NCBI GenBank assembly: GCA_965203755.1
Contig: OZ241910.1
Coordinates: forward strand, 2,108,001-2,172,000
DNA: 64,000 nt
DNA from: UBA6055 sp965203755
GTDB lineage: Bacteria; Chloroflexota; Anaerolineae; Aggregatilineales; Phototrophicaceae
Reading direction: 5' to 3'
This document shows positions 34,416-43,186 of the stretch, piece after piece; the first letter of the stretch is position 1; each line of letters opens with the position of its first letter. Under the pieces are notes generated by a model. That model saw nothing but the letters and a program-made list of their open reading frames with translations. It had not been told where the DNA came from and ran no database searches. A program made the position numbers and the translations under genes.

Positions 34416-35192
34416 CTAGCCGCCGACCAGCGTCAGCGCCGTCAGCCATGAGACCAGCCCGGCGCCGACGCGCCCGATAATCACCGCGCGGCTGGAGCCA
34501 GTGTACACTTTTAGCAGGCAAAAGGCAAGACCGGTCAGCAGCGGATAGGCAAGCCCGTGCCAGAACGCGCCGCCAGCGCCGTATTGGGCTTGCGAGTGTG
34601 AGAAAAATACCGCATAGTGCAGCAGGGCAGACAGCGCGCTGGTGATCAAGACGCCGCTCCAAGGCCCGACTGCCGAGCGCAATGAGGGCAGCATCACAGC
34701 CTGAAAAACCAGACCTTCGGCGATGGGCTGCATCAGCGTCAGCAGCAGCGCCGCCGCCAGCGTTCCGGCGAACCCCTGTGTCTGAAAACCATAAATCTCT
34801 GGAACAGGCAAAAATTCGCCGCTCGCCAGACTGACCGCCAAATCGACGCCAAGGGCAATCGCGACCCCGACCAAGAGTACGATTTGCAGCGGCAGAAATC
34901 CCGGCGTCAGGCGGAGCGCCTGCCAGCTTTCCTGACTGCTGCGCTGATTGACCAGCACATAAGCCAGGGTCAATGCCAGCCCAAACGTCCAGCCAAGCAT
35001 CAGCAGCAAGGGGCTTGGCTGATTGCTGCCCAGCAGCAGCGATGACATGGCCGGCCCAATCCATATCAGATTGATGAGGATCACGGCGGCGGTCATGGCG
35101 GCGGTGGCGATAGGCCATGGCGGCGCCGCTTCCGGCCGGGACAGCTTCTGCATGAAGCTCATTTCGCGGCGGTCAGTCTGCTTTTGTGTCAT
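34416..35192 (-). CDS. CPBP-type intramembrane protease-like protein, altered motif
   Basis: 258 residues, about seven or eight helices. The region PIAEGLVFQAVMLPSLRSA aligns with motif 1 of CPBP (Abi/Rce1) glutamic proteases, normally EExxFR. Here the first Glu is Ala and the Arg is Gln. The motif 2 histidine region ALLHYAVFFSH is present. The fold therefore matches but the active site is incomplete, so it may be non-catalytic. CPBP relatives serve in prenyl-protein processing or bacteriocin immunity. It stands alone with no clear operon partner. Confidence 0.65.
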   Translation of the reverse strand: MTQKQTDRREMSFMQKLSRPEAAPPWPIATAAMTAAVILINLIWIGPAMSSLLLGSNQPSPLLLMLGWTFGLALTLAYVLVNQRSSQESWQALRLTPGFLPLQIVLLVGVAIALGVDLAVSLASGEFLPVPEIYGFQTQGFAGTLAAALLLTLMQPIAEGLVFQAVMLPSLRSAVGPWSGVLITSALSALLHYAVFFSHSQAQYGAGGAFWHGLAYPLLTGLAFCLLKVYTGSSRAVIIGRVGAGLVSWLTALTLVGG

Positions 35193-35228
35193 GGATCAGT
35201 CCCGATGGTCGATGACATTTGCGCCAGT

Positions 35229-36365
35229 TTAACTGTTCAGCGTCTTTTCGTATACGGCTAAAGTGTCCTGGGCGGTTTTGCGCCAGGAATAATGGCTCGC
35301 CAGCGCCAGCCCGTGGTTAATCATGGTTTCGCGCAGGGGCTGCTGAATCAGCAGGGCGATGATGGCGCCGGCCATCTCGCGGGCGTTTTCCACCATGTAG
35401 GCCGCCTCTTCCAGCGCCTCCTCAAAGACGATGGCTTTGGAGGTGACGACCGGCGTCCCGCAGGCCATCGCTTCCAGAGCCATCAAGCCAAAACCCTCGT
35501 AAACGCTGGGGAAAACAAAGACGTCCGCCAAGCGATACAGCGATGGCTTGTCTTCCTCATCGACAAAGCCGATCCAGCGCACATAATTTTCGATGCCAAG
35601 CTGGCGGCTGTATTGGCGCAGGTTGGGGAACAGCCGGCCGTCCCATTCGGGTTCTTGCCCGGCGATGACGAGCGGGAAGGCATCGCCGTCGGCTTCGCCA
35701 ACATAAGTATAAGCCAACAGCAGGGTATTGACCTGTTTGCGCCAGTCGAATCCGCCCAGATAAAGCACGAATTGATCGGGCAGGTCATATTTTTCGCGGA
35801 CGGCCTCGTCGCGCTCGCTGCCCAAACGCGGATGAAAACGTTCGCCCGCCGCCAGATAGGTCACAGTGATTTGATCTTCGGGAATGTTGAGTTGTTCTTC
35901 GATATCGAGCTTGGCGGTTTCGCTGATGGCGATGATATGGCTGCTGCCATGGGCGGCGGCGCTGACCAGTGAGGTATAGAGATGGGCGCGCAGGCCGCGG
36001 CTGTAGATTGGGAATTGCAGTGGAATCACATCCAGGATCGAGGTGACCACTTTGATCTGACAGGACAGCGGCGGCCCCCAATAGGGCACATGGGCGATAT
36101 CGGCATTCACTTTCTTGGCGGCGCGCGGGAAGGTTCGCTGTTCAAAAAAGACTTTGCCGATGCCGCCGGATTGACCTCTGCTCCCGGTTTGGATAACCTG
36201 AACGCCCTTGGCAATGCCATCCGGCCGCTGAATATGGGGCGGCAGAATGAGCGACAGTTCAAGGTCGCGGGCGGCTTGTTTCAGGCCGGTGACCAGATGA
36301 CGCAGATATTGCCCGCTGCCGGTGGTCGTTTGGTCCCAGAACCAGCCATTCATGGCGATGTGCAT
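35229..36365 (-). CDS. GT4-family glycosyltransferase
   Basis: 378 residues, GT-B fold. The N-terminal NGWFWDQTTTGSGQYLRHLV is the acceptor side. The C-terminal YLGGFDWRKQVNTLLLAY and FVFPSVYEGFGLMALEAMACGTPVV include the conserved E(x7)E nucleotide-sugar site. Such enzymes retain the sugar configuration and build exopolysaccharide or lipid glycans. It starts 15 bases after the epimerase gene on the same strand, so the two probably work in one glycan pathway. Confidence 0.87.
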   Translation of the reverse strand: MHIAMNGWFWDQTTTGSGQYLRHLVTGLKQAARDLELSLILPPHIQRPDGIAKGVQVIQTGSRGQSGGIGKVFFEQRTFPRAAKKVNADIAHVPYWGPPLSCQIKVVTSILDVIPLQFPIYSRGLRAHLYTSLVSAAAHGSSHIIAISETAKLDIEEQLNIPEDQITVTYLAAGERFHPRLGSERDEAVREKYDLPDQFVLYLGGFDWRKQVNTLLLAYTYVGEADGDAFPLVIAGQEPEWDGRLFPNLRQYSRQLGIENYVRWIGFVDEEDKPSLYRLADVFVFPSVYEGFGLMALEAMACGTPVVTSKAIVFEEALEEAAYMVENAREMAGAIIALLIQQPLRETMINHGLALASHYSWRKTAQDTLAVYEKTLNS

Positions 36366-36380
36366 TCCCAGCCGCGCCTC

Positions 36381-37361
36381 TTATGCCTTGAACATCTCGT
36401 CTTGATGATATCGGATAATCTGGTCAATCGTATCGTCCAGCGAAGTGGTCGGCCGCCAGCCGATAGCCGCCCGGATTTTGTCGATGGCCGGCACGCGGCG
36501 GCGGAAATCTTCAAAGCCCGACTGTGAATAAGCCTGGTCATAAGGAATCAGCTTGATTTCGGAAGCGCTGTCGGCGCGGGCGCGAACCCGCTTGGCCAGC
36601 TGCATGATGCTGATTTCCTCGCTGCTGCCGATATTATACAGTTCGCCCACCGTCTCATCGCTTTCCGCCAGCCCTTGGATCGCTTGAACGACATCATAGA
36701 CATTGCCAAAACAGCGCCGCTGCCGGCCGTCGCCATAGACTTGAATCGTCTCATTGGCGAGCGCCCAGCGGACAAAGCGCGGCGCCACCATGCCATACTG
36801 CCCGACCTGACGCGGCCCGACCGTGTTGAACAGCCGAAACAAAGTGACCGGCAAACCGATTTCGGCATGATAGGCAAAAGCCAAAAACTCATCGACGGCT
36901 TTGGAAGCCGCATAGCTCCAGCGGCTCCGAACCGTCGGCCCAAAGAGGGTGTCGTCATCTTCTTTGAAAGGGAAGCTGGCGCTTTTGCCATAGACCTCCG
37001 AGGTGGATGCCAGCATCACCCGCCGCCGGTATCGGCTGGCTGTTTTGAGGATGGTTTCGGTGCCGCCGATATTGACCTCGATGGTGTTGATCGGGCGGTC
37101 AATGATGTTCCTGACGCCCACCGCCGCCGCCAGATGAAAGATGATGTCGCATTCGCTGACCAGGCGGTCGATGACATGGATGTTGCGGATGTCCTCAATC
37201 GCATAGCTGAAGCCGGGACTGCCGGCGAGATGCTGGATGTTTCGCAGGCGGCCGGTCGATAGATTGTCAATAATCGTGACCTGATAGCCGCTTCGGAGCA
37301 GCCGCTCCGACAGATGACTGCCGATGAATCCGGCGCCGCCGGTGATCAATGCGCGTCTCAT
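36381..37361 (-). CDS. NAD-dependent nucleotide-sugar epimerase/dehydratase
   Basis: 326 residues, extended SDR. GGAGFIGSHLSERLL binds NAD; the catalytic set is Ser in MLASTSEVYG plus YAASK. The RLFNTVGPRQ segment and a C-terminal sugar-binding part follow. The 'STSEVYG...SRWSYAASKAVDEF' pattern is close to UDP-glucuronate decarboxylase and UDP-glucose 4-epimerase relatives. ATG 37361 is chosen because AAAGGG precedes it; the earlier in-frame ATG at 37376 lacks this. It is paired with the GT4 gene downstream. Confidence 0.88.
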   Translation of the reverse strand: MRRALITGGAGFIGSHLSERLLRSGYQVTIIDNLSTGRLRNIQHLAGSPGFSYAIEDIRNIHVIDRLVSECDIIFHLAAAVGVRNIIDRPINTIEVNIGGTETILKTASRYRRRVMLASTSEVYGKSASFPFKEDDDTLFGPTVRSRWSYAASKAVDEFLAFAYHAEIGLPVTLFRLFNTVGPRQVGQYGMVAPRFVRWALANETIQVYGDGRQRRCFGNVYDVVQAIQGLAESDETVGELYNIGSSEEISIMQLAKRVRARADSASEIKLIPYDQAYSQSGFEDFRRRVPAIDKIRAAIGWRPTTSLDDTIDQIIRYHQDEMFKA

Positions 37362-37430
37362 AACTCGCCCTTTCATGGATGAGATCTTAGCAGAGGATGA
37401 TACACCAAAACAGCGGCGCTTGTCTTAGCC

Positions 37431-38594
37431 TCAAAAGCGATTCTGCATCGAGCCGGCGTAACCCGTCAGTTCGGCATAGCCATAGCCGCTGACATCGCCG
37501 CCGACGCTCACCGCGCCTTCCCAATAGGCGATGCCGCCGCCATGCAGTTCCTGGTCAGCCTGCAAGGGCGCGGCGCTCAAGCTGAAGCCGTCGTCGCCCA
37601 AAATCTTGATGTCCCAGCCGGCCGGATATTCGGCACCGGTGTGCGGACTGACCCAAACCGCGTTGGCTGTGATGACAAAATCGCGCGAACTCAAATAGCG
37701 CGTGCCGCCATCCGCATAGACCAGCAGGCCGCCAAAAGCCGGCTCCAGCGCGCCGTCGCTTTGACGAATCTGCCCGACCATCAATTCGGCGCCGTTGTCA
37801 AAAATCAAGCCGAACCAATCCCAGCCGTGGGCATCTTCGCCTAATGCGCTAGTGCTGAACTCGTGGTCCATCCAGCTGCCGCCCTGTACGGCAAAGGTAT
37901 CGCTCCCAATGGCAATGAAGCCTTTGGTGATGAGTCGGGTCAGGCTGTAATAATAGCTGGCGCTGCCGATTTCGCCGCTTTTGGGGCTGAGTCCCCGGTC
38001 ACCTTGCAGCGCCGGCGGCTTGACCTGCTCAAGCTGGATATTCAGGGCAAAACCGTCGGCTTCGGCGGCGATGCGCTGACGGGTCGCGTCATCATTTTCG
38101 GCGAAGACCCGCCAATCTTCAAGCCACACGCGGTAGCCCGGGTCAGCGACAGCCCCGGCCAATCCAGCGCCGGCGCGGCTCAAGCGCGCATCATGGTAAA
38201 AATCTTGGCTGGCAATGTCACTGATGGTGAAATGCGCCATGTATATGTCGCGGGTGCGAAACTCGGAATCGGAAATCGGCTGCCGCGGCGCAGCCGCGCG
38301 GCGAAAAATGGTGAATTGATAGCCAAAACGGCGGCCATCATCAGTCGCCAGGTTGCCGGTGTAATACCACCATTCGGTCTGGAAATCAGGGTGCGGGCCA
38401 TGATCGCGCGGGAACTGCCAATCCCAAGGATCAATCGCGCGGGCATAGCCGCTGGCATCGCCGGTCGCTTGGGGGGCGGCTTGGAGTTGGGTATAGGCGC
38501 CGAGGGCGGTATCGTTCAAGGGTTCAATCAGGCTCAAGCCAGAGATGACCGCCAGCAGCATACCGAGCAGGATGCCAGCGATGCGCCAGTTCAT
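37431..38594 (-). CDS. CrtC/AttH-like lipocalin-fold protein, membrane-anchored
   Basis: 387 residues. An N-terminal hydrophobic anchor or signal (about 5-24) is followed by the family hallmark DHGPHPDFQTEWWYYTGNLA, then GYQFTIFRRA, SYYYSLTRLITKG and WMDHEFSTSALGEDAHGWDW. These are typical of proteins related to carotenoid 1,2-hydratase and AttH, with two lipocalin-like halves. Many of these proteins have no proven carotenoid role. It starts 12 bases after the M20 gene stop. Extracytoplasmic location is inferred. Confidence 0.8.
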   Translation of the reverse strand: MNWRIAGILLGMLLAVISGLSLIEPLNDTALGAYTQLQAAPQATGDASGYARAIDPWDWQFPRDHGPHPDFQTEWWYYTGNLATDDGRRFGYQFTIFRRAAAPRQPISDSEFRTRDIYMAHFTISDIASQDFYHDARLSRAGAGLAGAVADPGYRVWLEDWRVFAENDDATRQRIAAEADGFALNIQLEQVKPPALQGDRGLSPKSGEIGSASYYYSLTRLITKGFIAIGSDTFAVQGGSWMDHEFSTSALGEDAHGWDWFGLIFDNGAELMVGQIRQSDGALEPAFGGLLVYADGGTRYLSSRDFVITANAVWVSPHTGAEYPAGWDIKILGDDGFSLSAAPLQADQELHGGGIAYWEGAVSVGGDVSGYGYAELTGYAGSMQNRF

Positions 38595-38606
38595 CTGATG
38601 TTCGGC

Positions 38607-39851
38607 TTACTCGACAATGCCGGCGTAATCCAGCGCGGCATGGAGCAGGACATTGCAGACCGCTTCCAGGTCAGCGGCGGCGGCGCTCTCCGATTCATGA
38701 TGGCTGATGCCATCCTTGCAGGGCGCAAACAGCATGGCGGTCGGCGCGGTATTGGCGACATGGCAGGCATCATGCCCGGCGCCGGAAGTGATGTACTGAT
38801 GCGATACGCCCAGCCGCTCGCAGGCGCCCTTGACCGCGGCGACGCAGCCTTCATCAAACGCCAGCGGCGCCGTGTACGAAATCTGTTCCAGTGACAGGCT
38901 CAAGCCAATGTCGGCGGCCGCCTCCTGGCAGACGGCGCGCAAGGCCGCGTCCATCGCCGCGAGCGTATCGGCCGAAGGATGCCGCATATCGACCGTGAAG
39001 CTGACCTTGCCGGGAATGATGTTGCGCGACCCAGGCGCCACCTCGACTTGGCCGCCGACCGTGCCGCGTGCCAGCGGGGCATGGCGATGCGCGATTTCAT
39101 CAACCGCCTGGACAATTTTCGCCATCCCAAGCAGGGCGTTGCGCCGGCCGAGCATGGGCGTCGAGCCGGTGTGCGAGGCGAAACCCTCCAGCGAAATATC
39201 ATACCAGCGAAAGCCCTGCGCCGTATTGACCACGCCAACGGCGATGCCGCCGTCGTCGAGGATGGGACCTTGTTCGATATGACATTCAAAAAAGGCTTTG
39301 AAGCGATGGCCGCGAACGGGCAGATCGCCATAATAGCCGATGCGCTTCAATTCTTCCAGCGCCGTCGCGCCGCTGTCGACGGCCTGGCGCGCCTGCGCCC
39401 AATCCAACTCATAAACGCCGCCATAAACGCCAGAAGCCAGCATGGCCGGGGCAAAACGCGCGCCTTCTTCATTCGTCCAGTTGACGACTTCCAGCGGGGC
39501 CAGGGTGGTGATGCGGTGATCGTTCAAGGTGCGGATGACTTCCAGCCCGGCCAAGACGCCAAATACGCCGTCGAATTTGCCGCCGTAGGGCTGGGTATCG
39601 AGGTGGCTGCCCATCGCCACCGGCGGCTGGTCGCGGTGTCCGGCCCGGCGGGCAAACATATCGCCCATCTGGTCAATCGTCATCGTCAGGCCGGCATCGG
39701 CGCACCAGGCGGCAAACAAATCGCGGCCGGCTTTGTCTTCGTCGCTCAAGGCCAGGCGATGGCTGCCGCCGTTTTCGGTCGCGCCGATGGCCGCCATCTC
39801 CATAATGCTGTCCCACAAACGCTGTCCGTTAATCCGCATCGCTGTACTCAT
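38607..39851 (-). CDS. M20-family amidohydrolase (allantoate / N-carbamoyl amino acid hydrolase type)
   Basis: 414 residues. Metal-binding parts are seen in order: GSHLDTQPYGGKFDGVFGVL, WTNEEGARFAPAML and CHIEQGP. The lid/dimer domain has STPMLGRRNAL, and the C-terminal TSGAGHDACHVAN and CKDGISHHESE complete the site. These match the HyuC/AllC group, which cleaves ureido or amide C-N bonds with two metal ions. GGAGG six bases before ATG 39851 fixes the start. Which of the amidase substrates is used is not decidable. Confidence 0.87.
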   Translation of the reverse strand: MSTAMRINGQRLWDSIMEMAAIGATENGGSHRLALSDEDKAGRDLFAAWCADAGLTMTIDQMGDMFARRAGHRDQPPVAMGSHLDTQPYGGKFDGVFGVLAGLEVIRTLNDHRITTLAPLEVVNWTNEEGARFAPAMLASGVYGGVYELDWAQARQAVDSGATALEELKRIGYYGDLPVRGHRFKAFFECHIEQGPILDDGGIAVGVVNTAQGFRWYDISLEGFASHTGSTPMLGRRNALLGMAKIVQAVDEIAHRHAPLARGTVGGQVEVAPGSRNIIPGKVSFTVDMRHPSADTLAAMDAALRAVCQEAAADIGLSLSLEQISYTAPLAFDEGCVAAVKGACERLGVSHQYITSGAGHDACHVANTAPTAMLFAPCKDGISHHESESAAAADLEAVCNVLLHAALDYAGIVE

Positions 39852-39874
39852 TGACATCCTCCAGTTTATGGTGT

Positions 39875-41212
39875 TCATCTATCATTTTGCAGCAGCGGGT
39901 CATTGACGCGCTCCTGCCAGCCGCGCAGACTTCGCCGCAGGCGCTGAAACACATCATGACACCCTTGTTCTCCAACCAGATTTTCGGTTTCCCAAGGGTC
40001 GGCCTGCAAGTCGAATAACTGCCAGGTGACCTCGTCGTTCAGGATTGATTGAATCAGCTTGTGACGTTCGTCTTTGACGCTGCGCTGGCAGGGTCTGCCT
40101 TGCGGATGCCCGAAGACGCCTTGATAGGCCGAGAAAATCGAGCGCCGCCGCTGGTCTGTCTGCCCGTTCAGCAAGCCGTTGAGGCTGTGTCCCTCGTTGG
40201 ATGCGGGCAAGGGAAGTCCGGCTCGCTGGCAAAGCGTCGGAAACAGGTCAAAGAGATAAACCAGCGCCTCGGACTGCCGTCCGGCCGGGATGCCGGGCCC
40301 GCGCATGATGAGAGGGATTCGCATACTGTGGTCATAAAGGTTCTGCTTGCCCATCAAGCCATGCTGACCCACCCCCAAGCCGTGGTCGGAAGTGTAAATG
40401 ACTATGGTATCGCCGCGTAGATTCTTGTCGTCCAATGTCTGCAAGATGCGGCCGATTTCGGCATCCATGTGCGAAATCATGCCATAATAATCGGCGGTGT
40501 GCCGCCGAACTTCGGCCTCTGTGCGCGGATAGCCCGCCAGCATCTCGTCGCGGATATCGCCGACGCCCAAATCGAAAGGATGTTCGGCCATGAAGTTGGG
40601 CGGCAGTTCGATCTCATGCGGCGGATACATCCGGTCGTAAGGCGGCGGCGGCGTGCGCGGGTCGTGCGGCGAGGTATAGGCGACATAGGCGAAGAAAGGA
40701 TCATCGCCAGGCTGATGCGCGTTGAGAAAATCAATGATGTCATCGGTGAACAAAGTGGTCGAAAAACCTTCGGGGATATAGGCTGTTTGCGGGTCATAGA
40801 CGCCGGCGGGGTCAAAGTCGTGGACTGGCACGGCGTATTGGTCGGACATGCCGCCAAAGAACGTCCGGCCGCTGGCGCTGAAGCCGCGGGCGAAGCTCTC
40901 GCGGCGATTATGCCATTTGCCGGCGCTGAAGGTGGTGTAGCCATGTTGCCACAGCAGCTCCGGCAAGAGCGGACTGTCAGCCGGCAGCGGATCGGGCGTG
41001 GCGAAGAGACTGCGCCCGGTCATAAGCATCCCGCGGCTGGGCATGCAGACCGCGCCGGATGTCGAACCCATAATGTGCGCTTGGGTAAAGGCCGTGCCTT
41101 CAGCCATCAGCCGGTCAAGGGCGGGCGTCGCTGCGGTTTCTATCCCGAGGCTGTGGATGGCGGAAAAGCGATGATCGTCGGCGATCATCAACAGGATATT
41201 AGGTCGGGTCAT
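39875..41212 (-). CDS. Sulfatase (type I, formylglycine-dependent)
   Basis: 445 residues. Start MTRPNILLMIADDHRF carries metal ligands; CMPSR at 56-60 is the CxPSR signature whose Cys becomes formylglycine. FSAGKWHNRRE, SHMDAEIGRIL, TSDHGLGVGQHGLMGKQNLY and the C-terminal LFDLQADPWETENL are typical. There is no signal peptide in the chosen form, so it is probably cytoplasmic. AAGG precedes ATG 41212. Adjacent M20 and lipocalin-like genes suggest a catabolic group; the sulfate ester substrate is unknown. Confidence 0.9.
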   Translation of the reverse strand: MTRPNILLMIADDHRFSAIHSLGIETAATPALDRLMAEGTAFTQAHIMGSTSGAVCMPSRGMLMTGRSLFATPDPLPADSPLLPELLWQHGYTTFSAGKWHNRRESFARGFSASGRTFFGGMSDQYAVPVHDFDPAGVYDPQTAYIPEGFSTTLFTDDIIDFLNAHQPGDDPFFAYVAYTSPHDPRTPPPPYDRMYPPHEIELPPNFMAEHPFDLGVGDIRDEMLAGYPRTEAEVRRHTADYYGMISHMDAEIGRILQTLDDKNLRGDTIVIYTSDHGLGVGQHGLMGKQNLYDHSMRIPLIMRGPGIPAGRQSEALVYLFDLFPTLCQRAGLPLPASNEGHSLNGLLNGQTDQRRRSIFSAYQGVFGHPQGRPCQRSVKDERHKLIQSILNDEVTWQLFDLQADPWETENLVGEQGCHDVFQRLRRSLRGWQERVNDPLLQNDR

Positions 41213-41378
41213 CTCATCCGCCTTGAGGAAATTGGTCCATAAGACCATAATACCCGCTCGATAACCGCCGCGCAAGTGTATGGCGGAGATATGAATTCGG
41301 CGGCCTGCGGTCATCAGTTTTTCACATTTGTATGCTAAACTGAATTACACCCGCTTATCTAAGAAGAAAGCGCGCGCA

Positions 41379-42434
41379 ATGATTAGATTGGCTCTCGTTC
41401 TGCCGATATTCCTGTTGATGCTCCCCTTGTCAGCGCAGTCGGCGGCGGCGGATTTGATTTTAGCCCATGAGGCCGCGGTGGTGACCGCGGCCTGGAGCCC
41501 GGATGAAAGCCAAATCCTGACGGCATCCGCAGACGGACTGGCGCAGGTTTGGTCAGCGGATGCGGGCGAACCACTGCTGTCTATCGATCACCGCGGCGAA
41601 TCACTCACCCATGCCGGCTGGCATTCCGATGGCGCCGCCATTCTCTCCGCCGATGAGAGCGGCCTGGTTTTATACAGTTCGGCGGCCGACGGTGAAAGGC
41701 TGCGAAGCTGGCGGCTGGAGGGGCGGCCGCTGACGCTGGCCTTGAATGCCGCCGAAACCCAAGTTCTTGTCTTTACCGATGAGGGCAATGGGGCCGTCCT
41801 GTCGCTGGCGGATGGCGAAACCCTCTTGAATGTCGCCCGTTCAGGCAGTATCACAGGCGCCGGCTGGAGCGCCGACGAAACGCGGATACGGGCTTGGTCG
41901 GAGGACGGCCGCGTCGTTGTCTGGGAGCTTGAATCGGGTGAATCAGCCGCGGCCTATTCGCTGCCGCACCGCGCGATGATGCTGGGTCTGGAATGGAACC
42001 GCGACGATACGCGCGTGCTGGCTTGGTACACCGACGGCAGTGTGTTTGTCTATGAGACCGATGGCATCAGCGTCAGCCGCCGGGCGGTGAGTCGCGGGCG
42101 GCACCGGAGCTTCGTCCAGCAGGCCGTTTGGTCAGGCGACGAATCGCGGTATATGTCTTGGTCAGGCGATGGCACGGTGCATATACGTTCGAGCGATGCC
42201 GGGCAGTCGCAGCAGGTGCTGCGGCACGAGGATTGGGTCATCGGCGCAAGCTGGGACCGGGATGAAGCGCGGGTGCTGTCCTGGTCGCATGTTTACCTCT
42301 ACCTGTGGGATTCAGCGTCTTCGCCGCGGCGCTTCCGCCATGACAGTCTGGTTAGCGGGGCGGCTTGGAACCAGGACGCGACGCGGATTTTGTCATGGTC
42401 ATGGGATGGCGCTGCCCGCGTATGGACGGCTTGA
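41379..42434 (+). CDS. Secreted WD40-repeat protein
   Basis: 351 residues. A signal peptide (MIRLALVLPIFLLMLPLSAQ, cleavage after about residue 22) is followed by about eight WD40-like units such as AAWSPDESQILTASADGLAQ and AAWNQDATRILSWSWDGAAR, enough for one closed propeller. No other domain is present. It probably serves as an extracytoplasmic binding scaffold. ATG 41379 is preferred to 41328 because it directly starts the signal peptide. Confidence 0.8.
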   Translation: MIRLALVLPIFLLMLPLSAQSAAADLILAHEAAVVTAAWSPDESQILTASADGLAQVWSADAGEPLLSIDHRGESLTHAGWHSDGAAILSADESGLVLYSSAADGERLRSWRLEGRPLTLALNAAETQVLVFTDEGNGAVLSLADGETLLNVARSGSITGAGWSADETRIRAWSEDGRVVVWELESGESAAAYSLPHRAMMLGLEWNRDDTRVLAWYTDGSVFVYETDGISVSRRAVSRGRHRSFVQQAVWSGDESRYMSWSGDGTVHIRSSDAGQSQQVLRHEDWVIGASWDRDEARVLSWSHVYLYLWDSASSPRRFRHDSLVSGAAWNQDATRILSWSWDGAARVWTA

Positions 42435-42437
42435 AGG

Positions 42438-43079
42438 CTAGATGATGAGCGCTAAGGCGGCGATCACGGCAAAGGGCGTCAGGGCGCCTATCAGAACCCC
42501 GGCCATAATCTGCACCGGCGTATGGCGGCGCAGAACGAGCCGCGCCAAGACGACGACTAAAATCAAGGGGATGAAAATCAGGCTTTGGCTGAATCCAAAC
42601 AGAATCGCCGTCGCCGAAATCATGCTGGTCATTGCCATAGCATGCAGGCTGATGTGGTTGAAGAAGGTCCCCAGCAGCATCAGCGTCAGTTCCACAATGC
42701 TGACCAGGGTAAGAATGACCAGTATGGGGTGAGCGCCGAATCGCAGAAAGATCATTTCGGTGAACATGGCGGCGATGATGGCGATCAGATACGGAATATA
42801 ACGTTCGCGGCTTTCGCGCATGTGAAGATCGCCGATCTTCCCAAGTTTGACCATGCAGGCGACGAATAGAATCGGCAGCAGGCAAACCATCAATGTAAAA
42901 ATAGAACCGTAGAACAGCGCGGCGATGCGCGACGGGGTCACGGACAGCGCAATCAAAAAAGTCCAGATGCCCCAGACAATCGGCGGGCTGATAAGAAGCG
43001 AGACAATATGCGCCCAGAGCTTGTCGTCGGTTTCAATATGCTGCCGAACTATGGCTGGAATCGGCGCGCGAATGTCCAT
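42438..43079 (-). CDS. PAP2-like membrane protein
   Basis: 213 residues, about six helices. The sequence DLHMRESRERYIPYLIAI, TFFNHISLHAMAM and LVLRRHTPVQIMAGVLIG place it with a PAP2-related group. The SLH and RHTPxQ elements correspond to phosphatase motifs 2 and 3 of lipid phosphatases. It ends 3 bases from the convergent WD40 gene. Phosphatidic acid or isoprenoid pyrophosphate hydrolysis is possible but not shown. Confidence 0.65.
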   Translation of the reverse strand: MDIRAPIPAIVRQHIETDDKLWAHIVSLLISPPIVWGIWTFLIALSVTPSRIAALFYGSIFTLMVCLLPILFVACMVKLGKIGDLHMRESRERYIPYLIAIIAAMFTEMIFLRFGAHPILVILTLVSIVELTLMLLGTFFNHISLHAMAMTSMISATAILFGFSQSLIFIPLILVVVLARLVLRRHTPVQIMAGVLIGALTPFAVIAALALII

Positions 43080-43186
43080 AATCCTTCCCTTTGGCGGTTG
43101 CCCGCAATTATAGCAGTCAGTTGCGAATTATGGTATCCTGCCGTCTGTTTCGGCGAAATGGCGCGAACACAAAGGGGCTGCCGCGC

